Shown: piece by piece, positions 1 to 7,777 of the stretch | Layout: every line of letters begins with the position of its first letter | How positions within the stretch are numbered: the first letter of the stretch is position 1 | Origin: Chloroflexota bacterium | GTDB taxonomy: Bacteria > Chloroflexota > Limnocylindria > Limnocylindrales > CSP1-4 | Length of the DNA: 14,880 nucleotides | Direction of reading: 5' to 3' | Assembly: GCA_016200745.1 (NCBI GenBank) | Contig: JACQEF010000258.1 | Coordinates: forward strand, 1 to 14,880 | Program-made: the position numbers and the translations under genes | Notes under the pieces: generated by a model | Told to the model about the DNA's origin: nothing | The model's database searches: none | Seen by the model: only the letters and a program-made list of their open reading frames with translations

Positions 1-1409
1 TGGAGCCGCTGCGCGTCTCGCTCGGCGTGACCGCGATCCTGTTCGTGATGCTGATCAACCTGCGCGGCATGCGCGAGAGCGGCACGGTCTTCGCCGCTCC
101 GACCTACATCTTCCTGCTGTCGACGCTCGGGTTGATCGGGCTCGGGCTGCTCCAGACCGTCCTGGGCAGCCCGCCGCACGTGACCGGCGTGACGGCGGCG
201 GTCGTCGCCCCCGAGTCCCTCGGCGCGCTCCTGCTGATGCGGGCCTTCGCCGACGGCTGCAGCGCGATCACCGGCGTGGAGGCGGTGTCCAACGGCGTGC
301 CCGCCTTCAAGCCCCCCGAGTGGCGCAACGCTCGCACGACGCTCACGGCGATGGGCGTCCTGGTGGCGACGATGTTCCTTGGCCTGTCGTACCTGGCCGG
401 CGTCACAGGCGCCACGCCGTCCGACCACGAGTCGATCGTGTCGCAGGTCGGGCGGGCGGTGTTCGGCACCGGGCCGATCTACTACGTGCTCCAGCTTGCG
501 ACGACCGGCCTGCTGATCCTGGCGGCGAACACGAGCTTCGCCGACTTCCCGCGTCTCTCGTCGATCCTCGCTCGGGACGGCTACATGCCGGCCCGGTTCG
601 CGTTCCGCGGGGAGCGGCTCGCGTTCAGCGCTGGCGTCGTCGTGCTGGCCTTGATCGCCATCGCCGTCCTGGTCGCGTTCGGCGGCCTCGTGACCGCGCT
701 GATCCCGCTGTATGCCATTGGCGTGTTCACATCGGTCACGCTGTCGCAGGCCGGCATGGTCCGCCACTGGCTTCGAAACCGGGACGCCGGGTGGCGGCGC
801 AGCGCGGTCATCAACGGGGTCGGCGCGGTTGCCACGGCGATCGTGACCCTCATCTTCGCCGTGGCCAAGTTCGCGCTCGGGGCGTGGCTGATCATCCTGA
901 TCATTCCGATCCTGGTCGCCGCGATGGTCTTCGTCCATCGCCAGTACGAGCGCCGGCGGATCGAGGTCCACGTCCGGCCAGAGACCGTCATCGGGCCGCC
1001 CAGCCGTCCCCAGCGCGTGGTGATCCCCGTACCGGAGGTCACGCGCGACGTGGTGCAGGCCGTCAAGTTCGGGCGGACGATGTCGACCGACGTCACCGCC
1101 GTCCACGTGACGGACGACCTCGAGCGGGGCGAGGAGCTGCGCGAGCGATTCCAGCGCCAGGTCCCCGGGACGGGATTCGTCATCGTCGAGTCGCCGTTCC
1201 GGCAGCTCGTCCAACCGCTGATCCGCTATCTCGAATACGTCGCTGAGCGGAGCGCAGGCGAGATCGTCGTGGTGCTCCTCCCCGAGTACGTGCCGCGGCA
1301 CTGGTGGGAGCGCCTGCTCTACAACGAGAACGCGCACCGGATCCGGGATGCGCTGCTCGGTCGTTCGAACGTCCTGGTGGCCGACGTCCCGTTCCGGCGC
1401 GACCTCTGA
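1..1409 (+). CDS. APC-superfamily permease, KimA-like, 5' end outside window
   Basis: The reading frame is open from the left edge (first full codon at 3), so the N-terminal part is missing. The GTG at 27 is internal, not a real start. What remains is about eight hydrophobic segments, then a soluble domain of roughly 130 residues. The stretch LRGMRESGTVFAAPTYIF and the tail starting RVVIPVPEVTRDVVQAVKFG are typical of the KimA/YdaO branch of the APC superfamily, whose characterised member in Bacillus imports potassium. Related proteins are annotated only as amino acid permeases. The tail resembles a universal-stress-protein fold and lies in the cytoplasm in KimA. The gene converges on the glycosyltransferase, with two bases between the stop codons. 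The family call is fairly sure. Potassium as the substrate is inference from the family. Confidence 0.85.
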   Translation, partial: EPLRVSLGVTAILFVMLINLRGMRESGTVFAAPTYIFLLSTLGLIGLGLLQTVLGSPPHVTGVTAAVVAPESLGALLLMRAFADGCSAITGVEAVSNGVPAFKPPEWRNARTTLTAMGVLVATMFLGLSYLAGVTGATPSDHESIVSQVGRAVFGTGPIYYVLQLATTGLLILAANTSFADFPRLSSILARDGYMPARFAFRGERLAFSAGVVVLALIAIAVLVAFGGLVTALIPLYAIGVFTSVTLSQAGMVRHWLRNRDAGWRRSAVINGVGAVATAIVTLIFAVAKFALGAWLIILIIPILVAAMVFVHRQYERRRIEVHVRPETVIGPPSRPQRVVIPVPEVTRDVVQAVKFGRTMSTDVTAVHVTDDLERGEELRERFQRQVPGTGFVIVESPFRQLVQPLIRYLEYVAERSAGEIVVVLLPEYVPRHWWERLLYNENAHRIRDALLGRSNVLVADVPFRRDL

Positions 1410-1411
1410 CG

Positions 1412-2113
1412 CTAGGTTCGGGCGGTCCCGCCGTTCCCGGCCGACCGCACGATCCGTCGCGCGTCGCGCGTGGCGCGCAGGAAGCTCGTGAAATGCGCCC
1501 ATGGCCGGATGTGGCTGGGCTCGCCGGCGTAGATCGTCCGGATCGGCACCCAGGCGATCGGCAGCCTCAGCGCGATCGCCCGGGCGATCATCTCGACCTC
1601 GAACTCGAACCCGGTTTCGCGGCTGTCGAGCAGCTCCGCGAGCAACGTCGAGCCGATCAGCCGGTAACCCGACTGGTTGTCCGGGATATCCCGTCCGACC
1701 GCGACCGAGATCGCCATCCGGCCGAGCGTGTTGGAGGCGCGACGAACCAGCGGCATCGCCTCGAAGTCGCGCCGGCCGATGACGAGCTGCGCCCCGGAGC
1801 GCTCGAATGTCTCGAGGAACGCCGGGATCTCGGCCGGGTCGTGCTGGCCGTCCCCGTCGAGCGTGACGACCGCGCCGGCGCCCTGCTCGAGCGCACGGGC
1901 AAACCCCACCCGCAGTGCCACGCCCTTGCCGGCGTTGGGGCGTTGCCGGATCACCGTCGCGCCGGCGGCCTCAGCTCGGGCGGCCGTCCCGTCGGTCGAT
2001 CCGTCGTCGACGACGATCACCGGCAACTGGCGACGCGCGGCCGCCACGACCGCGGCGACCCGCGGGCCCTCCTGGTAGGCCGGGATGACAGCGAAGACGG
2101 GCCGGTCTGCCAT
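1412..2113 (-). CDS. Family 2 glycosyltransferase, DPM1/WcaA-like
   Basis: This 233-aa GT-A glycosyltransferase probably moves a sugar from a nucleotide donor to a polyprenyl phosphate or glycan acceptor at the cytoplasmic membrane face. Near the N-terminus are VFAVIPAYQEG and VIVVDDGSTDGT (nucleotide binding), then NAGKGVALRVGF, and LDGDGQHDP with the DxD-type metal site. This order matches the dolichyl-phosphate mannosyltransferase-like group. There is no C-terminal membrane segment, so it is a soluble single-domain form. I chose the ATG at 2113 because the family homology begins directly after it (MADRPVFAVIPAYQE). An in-frame GTG at 2206 has a better ribosome binding site (AGGGGAG, 6 bases upstream) and would add 31 residues of low-complexity sequence. 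Acceptor and sugar cannot be read from the sequence. Confidence 0.9.
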   Translation of the reverse strand: MADRPVFAVIPAYQEGPRVAAVVAAARRQLPVIVVDDGSTDGTAARAEAAGATVIRQRPNAGKGVALRVGFARALEQGAGAVVTLDGDGQHDPAEIPAFLETFERSGAQLVIGRRDFEAMPLVRRASNTLGRMAISVAVGRDIPDNQSGYRLIGSTLLAELLDSRETGFEFEVEMIARAIALRLPIAWVPIRTIYAGEPSHIRPWAHFTSFLRATRDARRIVRSAGNGGTART

Positions 2114-2412
2114 CGCCAGACAGTACTCCGACCGTCGGGCGCCGATCGGCGGCGACGGCCGGCCGAACCGCCCCGTGCCGGAGGGCCCTTCGGCCCGACT
2201 CGACACGGGAATCTCCCCTGCCGCCGCCGCGGGCCCCTTCGATGGAGACCGTCAAGCCAGTCGTCCGGGCGGAGTGGCCCAGCACGAAGGGCCATTCGGC
2301 CCTCCGCTCAGGATGGGCTGGACGGCATCGTCATGGCGTTCGAACATGCCGGAAGACCGAATGCGTCTCAACAACCAGCGAGACGTCCTCCGGCGAGGAA
2401 GGGGAAGGCAGC

Positions 2413-3088
2413 ATGTTGGCGCGATACAGGCAGTTCGTGGTTCCGCTGGCGATCGTCGCGGCCGGGGTCCTCTTCTACATGGAGAACCCGTGGTTCTTCC
2501 CCGCTGACGGGTCGACCGAGCGGCAGGTCGCGACCGTCGCGTTCTGGATCCTCGCGATCGCGGTCCTGGTGCTGATGTTCGAGGACCGGCATGCCGCCGA
2601 TGCTCAAACGGTCGAAGTCGAAGGGCCGGCGTTCACCCGCTACCTCTTCAGCAACACGCGGGCAGGGCTCTTCTGGCTGCCGGTCCGGATCTTCCTCAGC
2701 TTCGAGTGGATCGGAGCCGCCGGGCCGCGCCTCCATCACGTTCGAGTGGTACCGCGGCTTCCTCCAGTTCCTCATCGACAACAACGCGCAGGGCTGGTTC
2801 GGCTGGCTGATCGTGCTCGGTGAGCTCGCCGTCGGCATCGGCCTCCTGGTCGGCGCGCTGGTCGGCATCGCCGCCTTCTTCGGCGCCCTCATGAACATGT
2901 CGTTCCTGCTGGCGGGCTCCGCCTCGGTCAACCCGATCCTGTTCACCTTCGAGGTCGGGCTCATGCTCGCCTGGAAGGTCGCGGGCTACTACGGCGTCGA
3001 TCGCTGGCTGCTTCCGATGCTCGGGGTGCCGTGGCGCTCCAAGGTCGGCACCCGCGTCGGGCAACCCGGGCACGTTCCCGCGAGCTGA
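2413..3088 (+). pseudogene. DoxX-like membrane protein gene with internal deletion and frameshift
   Basis: The gene starts at ATG 2413 behind a purine-rich AGGGGAAGG site. It reads MLARYRQFVVPLAIVAAG through two hydrophobic segments to LFWLPVRIFLSFEWIG near 2715, then continues one frame over as EPPGRASITFEWYRGFLQFL to the stop at 3088. The second part holds the highly typical DoxX stretch FFGALMNMSFLLAGSASVNP and LMLAWKVAGYYGVDRWLLP. In intact DoxX/DoxD-like proteins (quinone-linked membrane subunits in some thiosulfate-oxidising archaea, otherwise of unknown role) the two halves are joined by about 30 to 40 further residues. Here they are missing and the frame is shifted by one. The nine bases TTCGAGTGG occur at 2701 and again at 2741, on either side of the junction. 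The product is probably non-functional, unless the deletion is an assembly error. Confidence 0.8.
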
Positions 3089-3146
3089 CGCAGCGCGGCG
3101 CCCGGTCCGGGCACTGGCCGGGCACCGCTCAACCGCATTCCTCCTC

Positions 3147-3176
3147 AGAAGGGCCGGTCCCCCAACCGGCCCTTCT
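3147..3176. terminator. Bidirectional terminator hairpin
   Basis: A perfect 12-bp inverted repeat, AGAAGGGCCGGT (3147-3158) and ACCGGCCCTTCT (3165-3176), has a 6-base loop. It lies between the DoxX-like gene (ending at 3088) and the convergent MFS gene (ending at 3232). The A/T-rich stem ends give a short U-containing tract on either strand, so it probably ends transcription from both sides. There is no long T run, so strength is uncertain. Confidence 0.8.
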
Positions 3177-3231
3177 TCCCGTCCCGTGGCGGCGCGGCCG
3201 GGCGCTGTGCGGCCGGGAGACGTTCCCCAGG

Positions 3232-4848
3232 TCAGGCGACCTCGGTCTCGGTCATCTCGAAGGTCGCGCGCATCGGCACCTCCTCGACGAACAGGACGAC
3301 GATCGCGCCGACGATCGCGCCGATGATCCCGACCCAGAAGCTCGAGGCGATCGCGATCGAGATCGAATCGTGGACGGCCGCCACGATCCCCGGGATGAGC
3401 GGCTGGACGAACGCCTGCTGCGCCGGTGGCGTTGCGGCCAGGATCCTGGTGCCTAGATCGCCGGTGCCGGCGATGTCGAAGTTGCCGCCGCTCGCGACTT
3501 GGCCGACGAACTGCGCCGGGACACCGGCCGTGGTCAGGCGCGCGGGCAGCTCGTCGGTGAGCCTGCTGGCGAAGATCGTGCCCGCGATCGTCAGGCCGAC
3601 CGTGCCACCGATCTGCTGGAAGAACGTCAGGCTGCTGGTGGCGACCCCGACGAGCTGCGGCTGGACGGCGTTCTGGACGATCAACGTGAACACCGCGAAC
3701 GACGGGCCGATGCCGAGGCCGGCGACGATCATCCACGCCCACAGGACCGGCCGGTCCGTCCCGGCCTCGAGATGGGTGAGCAGCCACAGGCCGATGCCGA
3801 GCAGGACCATCGACCCGAAGATGAGGATCCGGTACCGGTGCGTGCGCGCGACGATCTGGCCGGAGGCGGTGGCGCTCACGATCAGGGCCGCCAGCAGCGG
3901 CAGCAGGCTGTAGCCGGACTCGGTCGCGCTCGCTCCCTCGACGGCCTGGAAGTAGCGGGGCAGGAAGATGACCGCGCCGAAGAACCCGAAGGCGGCCATG
4001 AACATGGCGATGACCGACACCGTGAAAGCCCGGATCCGGAACAGCCCGAGATGGACGATCGGGTCCGCGACCCTGGATTCGACCCAGAGGAAGACGCCGA
4101 GCAGGGCGATCCCGAGGATCATCAACCCACCGACCTCCGGGTCAGCCCAGTCGCCCGTCTGCTTGTTGGTCAGCCCGACGAGGAATGGGCCGATCGCCGC
4201 GGCGAACACCGCGGCCCCGACGTAGTCGATGTTGCGCCCGGCCTCCGGGCGCTTGATCGCGGGCAGCAGGCGCCACAGGATCACGAGCGACACGGCGCCG
4301 ATCGGCACGTTGACGAAGAAGATCCAGTGCCAGCTGAACTGGTCGGTGATGAACCCGCCGATCCCAGGACCCAGCAGCGACGACAGGCCGAAGACCGCTC
4401 CGAAGAAGCCGAGGTACTTGCCACGCTCGGCCGGCGTGTACAGGTCGGCGACCACGGCCAGCGAGACCGGAAAGACCGCGCCGCCGCCGAGACCCTGCAG
4501 GCCGCGGAACAGGATCAGCTGCCACATCTCCTGGCTCAGGCCGGCCAGGACCGACGACGCCAGGAACAGGATCACCGCGAAGATGATGATCGGGCGGCGG
4601 CCGAACAGATCGGACAGCTTGCCGTAGATCGGGCCGCTGATCGTCGAGGTCAGCAGATAGACCGTGACGACCCAGGTGTACAGGTCGTTGCCGTGGAGAT
4701 CGGTGACGATCACCGGCAGGGCCGTGCCGACGACCGTCTGGTCGAGGGCGAACAGGAACAGCGCGAGCAGGATCGCGCCGAGGATCTCGAGCTTGGCGCG
4801 CGAGTCGAGGTGAACGGCGCGGTCTTCCGCGCCTTCGAGAGCCGTCAT
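3232..4848 (-). CDS. DHA2-family (EmrB/QacA-type) MFS drug exporter
   Basis: A 538-aa proton-driven exporter of the major facilitator superfamily. Its length and hydrophobic pattern fit the 14-helix DHA2 group that expels toxic organic compounds through the inner membrane. Visible motifs are LDQTVVGTALPVI in helix 1 (motif D1), GKLSDLFGRRP in the loop after helix 2 (motif A), and GAVFGLSSLLGPGIGGF in helix 5 (motif C, the antiporter signature). The SWHWIFFVNVPIG stretch is also characteristic. The start is ATG 4848, with GGGGAG seven bases upstream. The last loop and helix (about residues 495-525) face a short acidic cytoplasmic tail. It is transcribed in the same direction as the oxidoreductase upstream, with a 103-bp gap, so it may have its own promoter. 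No regulator gene is adjacent. The substrate is unknown. Confidence 0.93.
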   Translation of the reverse strand: MTALEGAEDRAVHLDSRAKLEILGAILLALFLFALDQTVVGTALPVIVTDLHGNDLYTWVVTVYLLTSTISGPIYGKLSDLFGRRPIIIFAVILFLASSVLAGLSQEMWQLILFRGLQGLGGGAVFPVSLAVVADLYTPAERGKYLGFFGAVFGLSSLLGPGIGGFITDQFSWHWIFFVNVPIGAVSLVILWRLLPAIKRPEAGRNIDYVGAAVFAAAIGPFLVGLTNKQTGDWADPEVGGLMILGIALLGVFLWVESRVADPIVHLGLFRIRAFTVSVIAMFMAAFGFFGAVIFLPRYFQAVEGASATESGYSLLPLLAALIVSATASGQIVARTHRYRILIFGSMVLLGIGLWLLTHLEAGTDRPVLWAWMIVAGLGIGPSFAVFTLIVQNAVQPQLVGVATSSLTFFQQIGGTVGLTIAGTIFASRLTDELPARLTTAGVPAQFVGQVASGGNFDIAGTGDLGTRILAATPPAQQAFVQPLIPGIVAAVHDSISIAIASSFWVGIIGAIVGAIVVLFVEEVPMRATFEMTETEVA

Positions 4849-4951
4849 GCGAGCACTCCCCAGGGACGAGCGATCCGCGAGGGATCTGGGCGGGGCCTAG
4901 CTTATCGGCCGACGGCAATCGTGTCCTTCCCGGAACCCGCCGGTGCCGCGC

Positions 4952-5929
4952 CTACAGACGGACCGGAAGACCCGAATCGGCGGATCGATAGAGAGCCTCG
5001 ATCGCCCGCGCCTGACCCATCGCGTCGGCCCGCCCGAGCAGCGTCGGGCGGTGCTCGCGGATGGCCGCGCTGACGTCCTCGAGCTCCAGCTGGTACGAGT
5101 CGGCGAAGCCGATCGGCGTCTCGACGCCGTCGCGGATGAGGATCGGGTCCGGGTCCGTCGGGAGCCAGGGGTTGGTCAAGCGGATCGTACCCTCGCTGCC
5201 GATCGCCTCCAGGCCACGGTGATCGGTCTCGAAGCTGGACATGATCTCGGCGATTGCGCCGCCCGGGAAGCGCAGCAGCGCGTTGAACCGCACGTCGACC
5301 CCGCTCGGCCCAAGGACCTGCGTGCCGAACACGAGCTCGGGCTCCTCGCCGGTCAGCAACCGGGCCCCCGAGACGCAGTACGTGCCAACGTCCATCAGCG
5401 AGCCCCCATCGAGGTCGGCACGGAGCCGGATGTCGTTCGGCCGATCGAGCACGAAGCTGAACGTGGCCCGGATCGTCTGGAGCTCGCCGATCTCGGGCAG
5501 CATCTCGACGATGGCGCGGGCCTGCGGGTGGTGCCTCCACATGAACGCCTCGCACAGGACCAGGCCCGCGTGCTCGGCGGCCTCGAAAGCCGCGGCCACG
5601 TCGGTGTGGCGCCGCGTGTACGGCTTCTCGCACAGGACGTGCTTGCCGGCCTGCAGCGCGCGCACCGTCCAGGGGTGGTGGAGCGAGTTCGGCAGCGAGA
5701 TGTAGACCGCCTCGACGTCAGGGTCGGCGAGGAGCGCCTCGTAGGACCCGTGGGCGCGCGCGATGCCGTGCTCGCGGGCGTATTCGGCCGCCCGGTCAAG
5801 CGTGCGGCTGCCGACCGCCACGACGTCGACCGCGTCGGTTCGACGCGCACCGCGAAGGAGCGACCGCGTGATGCCGCCGGTCCCGAGGATGCCCCAGCGG
5901 ACGGGCTCGTGCTGGCGAGGTGCGTTCAT
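4952..5929 (-). CDS. Gfo/Idh/MocA-family NAD(P)-dependent oxidoreductase
   Basis: This 325-aa cytoplasmic dehydrogenase has an N-terminal Rossmann fold, RWGILGTGGITRSLL (GxGxxG, residues about 10-22). The family signature follows: HVLCEKPYTRR with the catalytic-site EKP lysine near residue 95, then LCEAFMWRHHPQ. The C-terminal half holds SLMDVGTYCVSGARLLTG and is the alpha/beta sheet domain that binds substrate. The FMWRHHP and DVGTYC pattern is closest to the dimeric dihydrodiol / D-xylose dehydrogenase and glucose-fructose oxidoreductase branch, so the substrate is probably a sugar or cyclic polyol. ATG 5929 was chosen because GGAGG lies four bases upstream and the fold begins shortly after. 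Longer in-frame extensions lack such a site. It lies 34 bp downstream of the FucP-like transporter, probably in one operon, which suggests uptake followed by oxidation of a sugar-like compound. Confidence 0.93.
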   Translation of the reverse strand: MNAPRQHEPVRWGILGTGGITRSLLRGARRTDAVDVVAVGSRTLDRAAEYAREHGIARAHGSYEALLADPDVEAVYISLPNSLHHPWTVRALQAGKHVLCEKPYTRRHTDVAAAFEAAEHAGLVLCEAFMWRHHPQARAIVEMLPEIGELQTIRATFSFVLDRPNDIRLRADLDGGSLMDVGTYCVSGARLLTGEEPELVFGTQVLGPSGVDVRFNALLRFPGGAIAEIMSSFETDHRGLEAIGSEGTIRLTNPWLPTDPDPILIRDGVETPIGFADSYQLELEDVSAAIREHRPTLLGRADAMGQARAIEALYRSADSGLPVRL

Positions 5930-5963
5930 GGATCCTCCGGGCGGTCGGTGACGTGATGACAGC

Positions 5964-7121
5964 CTAGTGCAGCCGCCGGGCGGCCAGCAGCGACACGGCA
6001 CCGGCGAGGCTCAGCAGGCCGGCCCCGAGCATCGCCGCGGCCAGCCCGACGCTTACCGACATGAACCCCATGATGGGCGGGTAGAGCGAGGAGCCGACCA
6101 CCGAGGCGCCGGCCATGAAGCCGCCGACGGCCGCCGATCGATCCGGAAACCGATCGCCGGCGACGGCCACGATCATCGGGAACACGGGCCCGGAGGCGAA
6201 GCCGACCAGCCCGAACAGGAGGATCGACGCCCCGACCGACGGGACCAGCACCGCGGCGAAGGTCGCGATCCCCGCGGTGGTGATGGCGACGATCGTGAAC
6301 TGCAGGTGATCGAAGCGGTCCGCGATCCGGGCCGAGATCAGCCGGCCCAGCGCCAGCCCCGCCCAGAACAGCGACAGCGCGCCCGTCGCGGTCCCGAGGG
6401 GCACAGTATCGAGGAAGCGGACGAGCCAGTTGGAGACGCCGATCTCGGCCGCCACGTAGCAGGCGATCGCCACCTCGAGCGTGAGCAGCGGCCAGGTGAA
6501 GGCGATCGGCGTGGCCCGCCGGGCCCCGACCTCGCGCGGGGCTGCCACGTGTCGTCCGTGCGGCAGGCGGGCGACCGCATAGAGGCCGGCCAGCGGGACG
6601 AACGCGGCGGCGGTGGCGATGACGATCCCCTGCCAGGCGACGCCCGCATCCACGAGCTGCCCCACGACCAGCGGCGAGGAGAGAGCGCCGATGCTGAAGA
6701 AGAGGTGGAGCGTGTTGAGCGCCCGTCCGCGCGCCGCCTGGTAGAGGTCGAGGATGAGCCCGTTGGAACCCCCGTCGAGCGCGCCGGCTCCCAGGCCAGC
6801 CGGCACGGCCGCCACGAGGGCGACGCCCCATGGCGGGACAAGCGCCACGATGGCAAGGCCGAGCCCGTGGGCCAGCGCCGCTGCGATCAGGATCCGGCGC
6901 CGCCCGATGCGCTCGGTGACCACGCCGCCGCCCAGCGAACCGACGGCGTAGGCGATGGCCCAGACGAGGTAGAAGGTCCCGATCCCGGCGTCGGTCTGAC
7001 GGAAGTCGAGCTCGATCGAGCGGATGAGCGAGGGCACGAGCAGCCCGGACCACCCGATGAGGAGCAGGGTCAGGCAGCCGATGACGCCCGCGGCCCGCGG
7101 GCTGGCCAGCAGTCGGAGCAC
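5964..7121 (-). CDS. MFS transporter, FucP-like
   Basis: A 385-aa membrane protein with about 12 hydrophobic segments. Motif A appears as GGGVVTERIGRRRILIAAAL after helix 2. The helix 4-5 region ALNTLHLFFSIGALSSPLVVG is typical of the fucose-permease-like group of MFS proteins (COG0738). The start is uncertain. GTG 7121 gives a conventional short N-terminus before the first helix (GVIGCLTLLLIGWSGLLV) but has no clear ribosome binding site. The frame stays open back to 7310, but that extension overlaps the divergent small gene and does not look like protein. Its stop lies 34 bp before the Gfo/Idh/MocA gene, so the two are probably co-transcribed. The direction of transport and the substrate are unknown. 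A sugar or sugar derivative is inference from the family and the neighbour. Confidence 0.88.
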   Translation of the reverse strand: MLRLLASPRAAGVIGCLTLLLIGWSGLLVPSLIRSIELDFRQTDAGIGTFYLVWAIAYAVGSLGGGVVTERIGRRRILIAAALAHGLGLAIVALVPPWGVALVAAVPAGLGAGALDGGSNGLILDLYQAARGRALNTLHLFFSIGALSSPLVVGQLVDAGVAWQGIVIATAAAFVPLAGLYAVARLPHGRHVAAPREVGARRATPIAFTWPLLTLEVAIACYVAAEIGVSNWLVRFLDTVPLGTATGALSLFWAGLALGRLISARIADRFDHLQFTIVAITTAGIATFAAVLVPSVGASILLFGLVGFASGPVFPMIVAVAGDRFPDRSAAVGGFMAGASVVGSSLYPPIMGFMSVSVGLAAAMLGAGLLSLAGAVSLLAARRLH

Positions 7122-7212
7122 GGCCGAATCGTAGCGGTGCAGGACCCGCCCCTGCCGACTTACCGTGTGCCCGGGTCGCGTCGATCGCCAGCGACCTGGA
7201 AAGGATCGTCCC

Positions 7213-7461
7213 GTGCTCTTCCACATCAAGCAGACGCATGCGCCACAGGACTGCCCGTACGGCAAGGGCGGGTCGCGTTCGCTGTTCGACGCCAGTTCGA
7301 CCGACGTCAAGGTTCGCGGCTACTGGCTCAGCTTCCCGCAGCACACGACCTACCTGGTCGTCGAGACGGATGCGATCGCCGCGCTCCAGAAGTTCCTGGC
7401 TCCGGGCGCCAAGGTGGCCACCTGCGAGATCACGCCTGTGAGCGACGAGCCGGCGCCGTGA
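7213..7461 (+). CDS. Small conserved protein, DUF3303-like
   Basis: An 82-aa protein starting MLFHIKQTHAPQDCPYGKGG and ending in EITPVSDEPAP. Short proteins with an N-terminal FHxxxTHxPxxCP pattern and a C-terminal LxxFLxPxAxxxxxEIxPV pattern form an uncharacterised family, similar to DUF3303, that probably folds as a dimeric alpha/beta barrel. GTG 7213 is preferred because GGAAAGGA lies about seven bases upstream and the conserved N-terminus begins there. A longer ATG start at 7165 adds charged residues and no better site. It diverges from the MFS transporter, with 91 bp between the starts. No enzyme activity can be assigned, and it is not obviously linked to the tRNA that follows. Confidence 0.75.
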   Translation: MLFHIKQTHAPQDCPYGKGGSRSLFDASSTDVKVRGYWLSFPQHTTYLVVETDAIAALQKFLAPGAKVATCEITPVSDEPAP

Positions 7462-7497
7462 CGGCTTCGTAGGCCCGATTCGCGCCCAGACGGCCTT

Positions 7498-7573
7498 TGG
7501 CGCCCCCGGCAGGATTCGAACCTGCGACCTTCCGCTTAGAAGGCGGCTGCTCTGTCCACTGAGCTACGGGGAC
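7498..7573 (-). tRNA. tRNA-Arg (anticodon TCT)
   Basis: The minus strand folds as a complete cloverleaf. The acceptor arm is GTCCCCG with CGGGGGC plus discriminator G, and the D stem is GCTC/GAGC. The anticodon stem CCGC/GCGG carries the loop CTTCTAA, which puts TCT at positions 34-36. The T arm is GCAGG-TTCGAAT-CCTGC. The 3' CCA is encoded (7498-7500). The pair below the anticodon stem (G27, A43) is mismatched. The recombinase gene of the mobile element lies on the 5' side of the tRNA, so this gene is probably the integration site. Confidence 0.97.
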
Positions 7574-7777
7574 CCGATCACGGAGTCTACCGCGCTCAGA
7601 TTGAACAGCCGCTCGCGAAATCCGCGAACCCCGTGTCGGCTCTAGCGGTAACTGAACAACCGCTTGGACCGAAAAGAAAACCTCGATCCTGCAGGCGACA
7701 AACGCGGTCGCCGGGTCGAGACTGGGGTCATGCATGACCACTTGCTCTTGGCGCCAACCGCGCTGGGAGACCCAACA
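7574..7777. other. Probable left end of the integrated element
   Basis: This 204-bp stretch between the 5' end of the tRNA and the recombinase start has no convincing gene. It holds an imperfect direct repeat, TGAACAGCCGCTCG (7602-7615) and TGAACAACCGCTTG (7653-7666), 12 of 14 identical and 51 bp apart. Such repeats could be arm-type binding sites for the recombinase. The hexamer TAGACT on the minus strand (complement of 7584-7589) could be a -10 box for the tRNA gene. The exact attachment core cannot be placed, because the other end of the element is outside the window. Confidence 0.45.

Noticed and set aside
2590..2830. Programmed frameshift in the DoxX-like gene
   Set aside because: No slippery sequence is visible, and a conserved segment is also missing, so deletion or assembly error is simpler.
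3499..5073. Long plus-strand open frame (524 codons) opposite the MFS exporter
   Set aside because: Its translation is almost entirely Asp, Glu, Arg, Gln and Ala, typical of the antisense of a high-GC gene, and the minus strand holds a clear MFS protein.
5967..7472. Plus-strand open frame (501 codons) opposite the FucP-like transporter
   Set aside because: Low-complexity charged translation with no motif; antisense shadow.
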